The translations under genes were made by a program, and so were the position numbers. This document shows positions 57,401 through 64,000 of a stretch of DNA of 64,000 bases, piece after piece (the stretch's first letter is position 1; each line of letters begins with the position of its first letter). The DNA comes from Anthoceros angustus (lineage: Eukaryota > Streptophyta > Anthocerotopsida > Anthocerotales > Anthocerotaceae): the NCBI GenBank assembly GCA_010909165.1, contig VJWM01000144.1, positions 186,001-250,000 of the forward strand. Direction: 5' to 3'. Below the pieces are notes generated by a model. It searched no databases and was not told where the DNA came from. It saw only the letters and a program-made list of their open reading frames with translations.

Positions 57401-60400
57401 AGTGGATGAAGTTTCAAAACTTGTTGGTTTGTATGATAGGGGATTGGCCAGAATTGACATCCTGCGCCTTGATGAATCCTTCCGCCACATGGACTGGTCT
57501 GGAGTTACGCTGAATCTTTCCGAGTACATCGGAATGAGGTTCTTAACTTCGATGTCCTTCATCCCTGGCAGGAGAGAATTGGTGCTGGTGGACGAAGAAT
57601 ACAAAGTTCGGTGTTCGATATCAGCACTGCCATGCTGAAGCCAGGGATATGCAGTTACCTGGTCCTGCCCATAAGATTTGTGTTTCCACAGATGGATCTT
57701 GTTTAATGGCCTTCTATAAGTCCCGTCCAGACGGACCTCCGGAAGCAGCAGAGGGGTTGACGGAAGCAGTGACCAGAGTGAACATAGAGAGCCTGGAATG
57801 GACGAGTCCGCTGAAGGTTCTTTAAAGATCGAGGTCTACTTGCTTGGCGAATCAGTATGTCATCTCAAGACACTCTACCTTGACTACGAAGTAACAGATG
57901 TAAGAAACATTGATGCAACCGTGGTAGCCTTCGGATCACAGGTCCATCTCGTACTTCTGGATGCGTCAAGGCCGGACAGAGGCATATGCTCAAACGTCAT
58001 TGAGATCACAACGGCCTTGGACGTCTGCCAGGTGCAACATATGCACAAAGGTCGACAAACTGGCATTGCCTCTGAAAGCACTGAAAAGGGTGGCCGTGGC
58101 TGTCCGGCTTTGGACTACATATATCAGATATTTGAGAAGTATTCGACGAGTGCCCTCTCATCCAGAGGACAAGAGATTTGCATCTGCATGTGGTTTTGCT
58201 GGAGAATCCAAGGAAAGCCAGGAGGCCTTGACGCAAGGCTCTGTGACTTACATCAAAGGTTCCATGGACAAGGCTGGCGAGAGATAAAGGGAAAGATTTC
58301 TCGCAGCTGAGGTTAGCTGTTTCCGCAGGCTCCGTGGATAGCTACATCGTCGATAACGTTCTTTTGGAGAGCACGGAAGGTAGAAACAGTGCGAATGTAG
58401 GAGACTGGATACGACTACTTGTTTGCCTCGTGCCAATTCAAGTAGCCGAGCCGAGAACAATACCTTGCGGCCTTTGGTAGACGGTCTGCAAAATCCCAAC
58501 CTGAATTATGCAGATGCACTGGGGCTTGCAGAGGCGCTACGATTTGGGTTCTACGACTCCGTGTTAGCCCATTGGTCTGGGGATATCAAAGTGATATCGT
58601 CCATGGGTAAGCAGAGCAGTGGCAAGTCCTACGTGCTCAACCATTTGGCTGGTTCGCTACTCGATGTGGCTGGAGGAAGATGCACAGACGGAGTATGGAT
58701 GACTATGCGTGCATCGGAAAGCTGCTTGTATGTTCTCCTTGACTTTGAGGGCCTGGGAAGCTTTGAGAGAAGCGAGCAGGAGGATATGCTCCTCTCTATT
58801 CTAAATGCAGCCGTGAGCAACATCACCATATTCAATAAAAGGTATGACATCCAATCTGACATTGTCAATTCGGTAATGATCATGAGTGGTACCATAACAC
58901 ACAGGGCTAACTACATGATCTGGACAGGATTTTCATCTGGACAAGGAAACAGAAGCTGTCTTTGAGCGCTTTCAGAATGGCGTAAGCTTGGTGAAGCAGG
59001 ACAGCCGGCTCTTTAAGGGCCTCTTCTATATGGCCATCAAAGACGTGGATACATCAGACGTCAATGACTTGAAAGCAGAGTTCTTAGCGAAGATACAGCA
59101 AATATGTCACAAATCTCAGGACAACTTTCTTACAAAGATGTACGGAGGGGCAGTTGAGATAGCAGCGATGCCACCCTTCCAAAGGCCCGAATATCAGGAG
59201 AGTGTTGCCGAGATAGCTGCAACTGTAGAGGAATCGGAAGCTGTCCACCACAATGGCAACAGCCTCGCAGTAGACCTGAAGCTGGTAATAGCTCAGATAA
59301 CTGCTAAGGATTGGTCTCCGATTGACTCAAGCGCTTAGCTTTAAAACTGGAGCTCCTGAAGAGACACATGACTGCAGCAGTTACTATGGGAAAGCTGATG
59401 AGCAAGGCAGACTATGTCCTGACAAACTTTGCAACGCAGGAGGAAGTGGCTGATATCCCTGTTGAGGTTGATGGTATGGTCTTCCATCTTAGTGACACTG
59501 ACTTGGAACTGTACCCTTACAAGGAGACTGAAGTGATGGGTAACATTCTTCAAACTCTAAATCACTATTTTCAAGGAGTAGAGAAGCGGACCGGTGTGGA
59601 TGATGACCGTTGGCACACGGCGTTCGAGAAATTTCTCATGGCATTGGCTGATAGACGGAGGAAGAGAATTATGGAATGGTTAAGATGCAACACAGCAGAG
59701 TTCCAGCAGGAGGATGGTGATGTTCAGAAGCTTCGTTTGGAAGCCATTGCCACATTGGCGGAGGTCAAGCAGAGTCTGTCCCTGTGTAGCAGCAAGTGCG
59801 AGAAGTGTTTTCTGAGATGCGTTCTTGATAAAGGTCATCCAGACCTGCATACCTGCAGGGGAACCATTACTGCTCGGCAGTCTGTACGTTTTGCCTTCAG
59901 GAGCAATCAACAGGCTTGCAGTCTAACGAGTGTTGCGATCTCTCGGGACATGAAGGCCCACACGACTGTAAGTCCCGGAGCCACACATGTGCGGAGTCTT
60001 GTTCTCTTCTCAAATCATCCAACTGCAACCGGACCTGTGCCATGAAGCCTGGACATGCTGGAGAGCACAGATGCAACACAAGCAGCACGTGTGTCCAGAG
60101 AAGTGTTCTCTATCGGAGTGTACCAACCTCTGCACTTTCAGTGTTGATTGTGGAGAACACGATGAACATGTTTGTCATGAAAGGATGTGTCCCATGACGT
60201 GCATCGTGGACGGATGCAACAGGAAGTGTGGGTTCGAGGACCACTTTCATTCTCTTACCTCTGCTGGGCATTTCTGCGGTAACGAACACACTTGCAAGGC
60301 GCAGTGTGAGGATGATGGAATATGCGAGATTCTGACAGAGGTGGTGAAGAAGTCCAAGGTTTTGTAGGGAAGCGATCTTCTTTTGAATACGAGCATGTGT

Positions 60401-61735
60401 CGGAGCAGAATGGGATCAGGAAAGGTTGCTGTATCCGATTCCACCCTGGGAGGCTAAACACGAGGGCCGGCACTGCCACACTGTCAACCCCAATGCAGTA
60501 CACTTTTGCACCACAAGATGTCCTGCTTGTGCATACTTCTGCAATCTTCCCATTGGGCATCTGGGCTTACATGACACCACACACGGGAACATGAGAGACG
60601 TCAATTTTGTGGCAGAGTCAGAGGACATCGACCTTGTGGACAGGAAATATGCTTGGGAGAATCTGGTGTGGCAGAAATTTGCCACATGCACTGTAGATCC
60701 CAAGGCCGCGGTCACATCCACTTGGTCGAGTGTGGTGGCCATGGAAGCAAGGGAGCAAGGCATCAGACCCGACAGTATGAGCGGCTCTGTAAGAACGGAG
60801 TTCTGGAGGAGCAAGGCATCAGACCAGAGAGTATGGTCCTGACACGACTGTCCCCAAAGATGAAATGACCCACGAGGCTTACTGGAAGCACTTGATGTTC
60901 AAGGATCCCTGCCAAGAAGATGATCGGAAGCAGTTCAAGATGTGCAGCCACCACTGCTGCTCCGAAGATCATTCATCTGCAACTGGGACCACGCAACAGC
61001 GATCCTACTGCACTGAGAAGTTGTGGCACAAACCTGTGAGCAGGACGGGATCCACTTCCAGCGTAGGGTACGTGTCGGAAGATGGCCATGCCTTCGAGTG
61101 CAGTCACTTGAAATATGCTCCAAGCCATGTGGTGTTCGTCATCGACAGGTCTGGCTCTATGGGCTACACAGACGTTAAGCCAACACTGGTGCAATTTGCA
61201 GCCTCCTTCAACAATCGACTGGGATGCGTGTACGAAGCCGTCCTCCGCTTCATCCGAACCCGGGTTGCGGGAGGTCAGCCGGATGTGGTGTCTGTTGTCT
61301 TTTCGATCGCAACGCCACCATCGCAGTGGAGAGGCAGCCCATCTCGGAGACGCTTGTAGACGGTCTCCTCCGATACGGCGTCAGTAAGGGGACCCATTAC
61401 TCGTGCGCCCTGGATCAGGTTCAGCAGATCCTGCAGCGAGCTTCAGTGGACGCCTCCATGCAAGCCAAACACCCTGCTGTCATCTTCCTGAGTGACGGTG
61501 AGAACATGGGTGGCACTGATCCGGTCGCCATGGTGAAGGACATGAAGGACCTCGACCACAAGCTGGTCTTCCACACCATCCTCTTCGGGGCAGACAACGC
61601 GGGGAGGAGCTATTGAAGAGGATGGCATCCGCAGGCGCGGGGACCTATCAGGTCAGCATCGACGAAGTGCAGCTCGCAAGGAGCTTTGAAGATCTAGCGA
61701 AGACCCTGAGGCCGAAGGTTGCTTCCCTCATGTAA
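54460..61735 (+). CDS. Large GBP/VLIG-like GTPase with Cys-rich and VWA domains
   Basis: Plus-strand parts in order: an N-terminal domain (54,913-55,430; VHVVGLYGSKKVLARIFSKL); helical/coiled segments (55,790-56,030, EVEKLLQEKEEMLLSIFSGA; 56,720-56,970, EFEAKRN…QLSRGHFENIVC); a beta-rich, possibly propeller region (57,000-58,080); the GTPase domain (58,423-59,340); a helical region (59,370-59,790); a Cys/His-rich region (to about 60,640); and the VWA domain ending at TAA 61,733-61,735. Total is about 2,300-2,400 residues. Such GTPase-zinc-VWA proteins suggest a cytosolic, dynamin-superfamily or stress/immune-like role, which is inference. No convincing intron borders explain the roughly ten frame changes; several look like 1-2-nt losses (56,831, 58,925, 61,300, 61,606). 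The start is unclear: the frame is open from 54,460, with ATGs at 54,733 and 54,736 before a hydrophobic stretch. Confidence 0.75.
58423..59340 (+). other. GB1/RHD3-type GTPase domain of the large gene
   Basis: G1 P-loop GKQSSGKS at 58,606-58,629 (GxxxxGKS). The G2 threonine is in RCTDGVWM (58,684-58,686). G3 is DFEGLGS at 58,741-58,761. A G4 T-R-D-F motif is recoverable near 58,920-58,935 if 2 nt are restored, followed by HLDKETEAVFERFQNG in the corrected frame. The RD rather than NKxD at G4 and the DxEG G3 place it with GBP/atlastin/VLIG-like large GTPases rather than Ras-like proteins. Other than the G4 shift, the motifs are complete. Confidence 0.85.
59776..60640 (+). other. Cys/His-rich zinc-binding-like region
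   Basis: Repeated C..C…C…H..H units across three frames: SLCSSKCEKCFLRCVLDKGH (59,779-59,838), ECCDLSGHEGPHDCKSRSHT (59,926-59,985), CNRTCAMKPGHAGEHRC (60,024-60,074), CHERMCPMTCIVDGCNRKCG (60,175-60,234) and TTRCPACAYFCNLPIGHLGL (60,512-60,571). The recurrent C-x(2-3)-C…GH…H.C pattern suggests serial zinc knuckles, as in NFX1-like or VLIG-associated proteins. Exact family uncertain; at least four frame changes. Confidence 0.7.
60860..61735 (+). other. VWA domain with complete MIDAS
   Basis: VFVIDRSGSMG (DxSxS, Asp at 61,144) opens the domain. KGTHYSCAL (61,387-61,413) supplies the MIDAS threonine and FLSDGENMGG (from 61,485) the final aspartate, so all metal-binding residues are present. 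The central strand DVVSVV | FDRNATIAV needs 1 nt near 61,300, and GEELLKRMAS needs one G near 61,606. The C-terminus …KTLRPKVASLM ends at 61,735. VWA domains bind protein partners in a Mg-dependent way. This is the segment copied to 1,648-2,369. Confidence 0.85.
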
Positions 61736-62440
61736 TGTAGCCTTTTTGTATCATCGGCCTGTCATCTGCAGACTTCCAAGTGGGAAGTCAGATGTGCAGA
61801 GAGTATGTATTGCATGCTGCAGTTCATTGCCTTCAATTGGGACAGACTTTTGGATCTCGTGGCGAATTTCGTTGGTGACCTGTGGAGGCCTACCGTATTG
61901 GGCTAGAAGTGTTCAAGTGTTCATCCCGACCATTTTCCAATGCTGCCCGACTCAAAGCATGCAGCATAACTGTGATGAGAGCATGGCAAGCACCTTGCAA
62001 GCATTGGTGCTTGCAAGGGTTCCTGTGACGGAAGGCCATAACCAGCATTCTTGCACTGCATATCTGAAATTCTGAATACAATCTCAGGGTCTCGCATGGT
62101 TGCCATGGAAACAAATATCGAGCAGCCAATTAGGTACTCCTGCTAAGCATCCGGTGCATCCATCCCTGAATGATCATGATCCCAGTTTTCTACGGGCTTG
62201 CTCAATCTAAAAACCATCCTTTCTGACCCAGCAGACACCTAACAAAAGCTTGCTTGCAATTCGCCTAGCTCAACAGAAATCAGTACATAAGCATCTGTGC
62301 AGGAGCATCATTCAACTGAATGTCACTGCGCGTTCAGGTTGTCGTTTCCTTGTGCAGTGACATTCCAGTGCTTTCTCTTGCGTGTCCTTGCTGGGAGGAG
62401 GGTGGAGATCCAGAAAGATCGGAGGGAATGCCGGAATTGA
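61736..62440. other. Intergenic spacer between tandem paralogues
   Basis: 3' flank of the large gene and 5' flank of its paralogue. No conserved frame seen. 62,395-62,446 aligns to the upstream region of the first copy (about 54,480-54,537; GGAATTGAGYGACGATG shared). Confidence 0.5.
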
Positions 62441-62446
62441 GTGACG

Positions 62447-64000
62447 ATGGCTAGCAGCGATGCAATTACCGAGGGGCCGACTTTGCACAGGCTGATGCAC
62501 CTGAGGGACGACAATCCGAATCAGAGCTTTGTGGAGGTGGTCCTCTCACATCCAGATGAGATTGTGAAATTCTGCACTGAGGTCAGGCTCAAGTCAGAGG
62601 AAAGACGTCGCTGGATTTCAATGCGTTGGACAACGAATCTATCCACGTTGTGGGACTGTACGGGAGCAAGAAGGTTCTCGCTCGAATTTTCTTGAAGCTA
62701 GGGTTTCAGACTGTGGTATCCTCGATGCTTGGCTCTCTTCATGTAGGGGATTTATGGCTTTCTTCATCAGGGAGTATTGTTCATCTTTCTATTGGCATGG
62801 GGTGAACGAATGCTGGAGGCCCCAGGAAGAATGTGGAAGAGTTGCTGGAACTCCGGGACTCTATACGTCCGTCCATCGGTGCATTTTACGGGATCGCACA
62901 TCACCTCAGCAGTGATGGGATCCTCGAATCATCCATCTTTGCAGCATGCTGTGCAGCATGCTGTGCAGAAGGCTGCCCTCTTCCAGCCTCCTATATAGCC
63001 TTCGCCATTCAAGATTTGCTAACACCTACACATGTGCCCGACAGACTCCATCAATACCAACCCTCGGCATCACAGCTTACCAACACAGATTAGGGGAGCA
63101 CCCTTTCCCGATTCCGAAGTAGGGGATCGAGAGGCAGGACACTTCAAGCTTGTGAGGTAGCTGTCCGTTCAACGCTCGGTGCATGTTGGAGATGACGGTA
63201 ACTCAGTTGTGCGCGGTGCAGTATCTCATGAATTCACGCTCCATGTATCAGGAAAGGAAACTACTGCTGGAACGGGTGCGAAAGGCCTATGTTCAAGCCC
63301 GTGATGAATTGTCGAGCCAGTACAGAAATGGTGAGGAAAGAGGTGGCCCCTTGTTGAAGAAGATTGAATTTGAAGCAAAACGTAACACAAACTTCTTGGA
63401 GCACTAGTTTCAAAAGGAAGAACGGCAATTTGTGACCAGGTTACAAGAGCAGCTGTCCAGGGGACACTTCGACAACATCGTCTGTACGTCCGAAGGTGTT
63501 TCTTGAAGCGTGGTCAGAAAGAAACCCTCATTGACATACCACGCAACTATGTTTCAGGTCGCAGCTCAGAAGCTGAAAACAGTGACAAGCTGGTACTCGA
63601 TTTTGTGTCAGAACAGAACAGCGGATCGCGTGGAAGATAGCCGATCTTACACCAATGCAGAAGGATTTGGGCGCTCTCATGTTTGACTCCGGACTCCTCA
63701 AGTTTTGACAATTTTTGAAAGTAACTCCGTTCATCCCTGGGAGGAGAGAAATGGTGCTAGTTAACGAAGTTTGGGTGTTCCAACGTTCAAAGTTTGGGTG
63801 TTCGAAATCAGCACTGCCATGCTGAAACCAGGGGATATGCAGATACCTGGTCCTGCCCATAAGACTAGTGTTTCCAAAGATGGATCTTGTTTAATGGCCT
63901 TCTACAATTGTCTTCCAGACAGACCTTCCCTAGCAGCAGAGGGGTTGACGCAAGGCAGTGACCAGACTGGTACCCAGCTTGAAATGGACAAGTCTGCTGA
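62447..64000 (+). pseudogene. Tandem paralogue of the large GTPase gene, deleted and decayed
   Basis: Begins MASSDAITEGPTLHRLMHLR (62,447), aligned to EGPTLHRFMHVR of the first copy at about 54,934. EVVLSHPDEIVKFCTEVRL and KVLARIF-like sequence follow up to about 62,820. It then diverges, and at 63,240-63,400 resumes with ERVRKAYVQARDELSSQYRN, equivalent to about 56,750, so some 1.2 kb of coding is missing. A stop (EH*FQKEERQF) replaces SFQKEERQF near 63,406. A second jump near 63,710 leads to PGRREMVLV, matching about 57,570. It continues past the window edge. Confidence 0.8.

Overview
The window looks like nuclear DNA of a land plant or streptophyte alga. The evidence is spliceosomal introns of roughly 70-170 bp with GTAAGT-like donors, Ty1/copia retrotransposons primed by initiator-methionine tRNA, and plant-type CACTA (En/Spm) DNA transposons. 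A large GTPase/VWA protein, a DUF7869-type protein and a ParB-DNA methyltransferase gene hint at a non-seed lineage, but that is inference. I see no rRNA, tRNA or CRISPR array.

Layout. 1-26.5 kb is a nested transposon mosaic. A DUF7869-type protein is decayed on the minus strand (1-1.64 kb). It abuts a 722-bp copy of the VWA end of the gene at 60.9-61.6 kb, which is joined to the arm of a CACTA-related repeat family called R here. An 11.0-kb CACTA element (4,713-15,745, target duplication TCC) carries a broken transposase and splits an older minus-strand reading frame. From 17.2 to 23.4 kb lie remains of a plus-strand gene with a ParB-like domain and a DNA N4/N6 methyltransferase domain, interrupted by a 3-kb R block. 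23.8-33.15 kb is a plus-strand copia element (copia-A) whose reverse transcriptase is split by a second CACTA element (26,504-31,749, flanked by AAA).

33.5-41.9 kb holds an eight-exon minus-strand gene of unknown function, directly downstream of the 3' LTR of a minus-strand copia (copia-B, 34.8-39.9 kb), and then a rearranged LTR-PBS-gag piece of the copia-A family. 42-48.9 kb is gene-poor, with minisatellites and a cluster of GGACGTCC palindromes. 49-52.3 kb holds exons of an unrecognised decayed gene, and 52.9-53.9 kb the 5' end of another minus-strand copia (copia-D). 54.5-61.7 kb is a large plus-strand gene: N-terminal region, coiled coils, beta-rich region, GBP/VLIG-like GTPase domain, Cys/His-rich region and C-terminal VWA domain. 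A partly deleted tandem paralogue follows at 62.4-64 kb and runs off the window.

A caution applies throughout. Nearly every coding stretch needs 1-3-nt insertions to stay in frame, and repeat copies differ mostly by short indels rather than substitutions. At least one frameshift is shared by a gene and its transposed copy, so not all of these can be random read errors. Frames given here are therefore patchwork, and calls of 'pseudogene' may in part reflect assembly quality.
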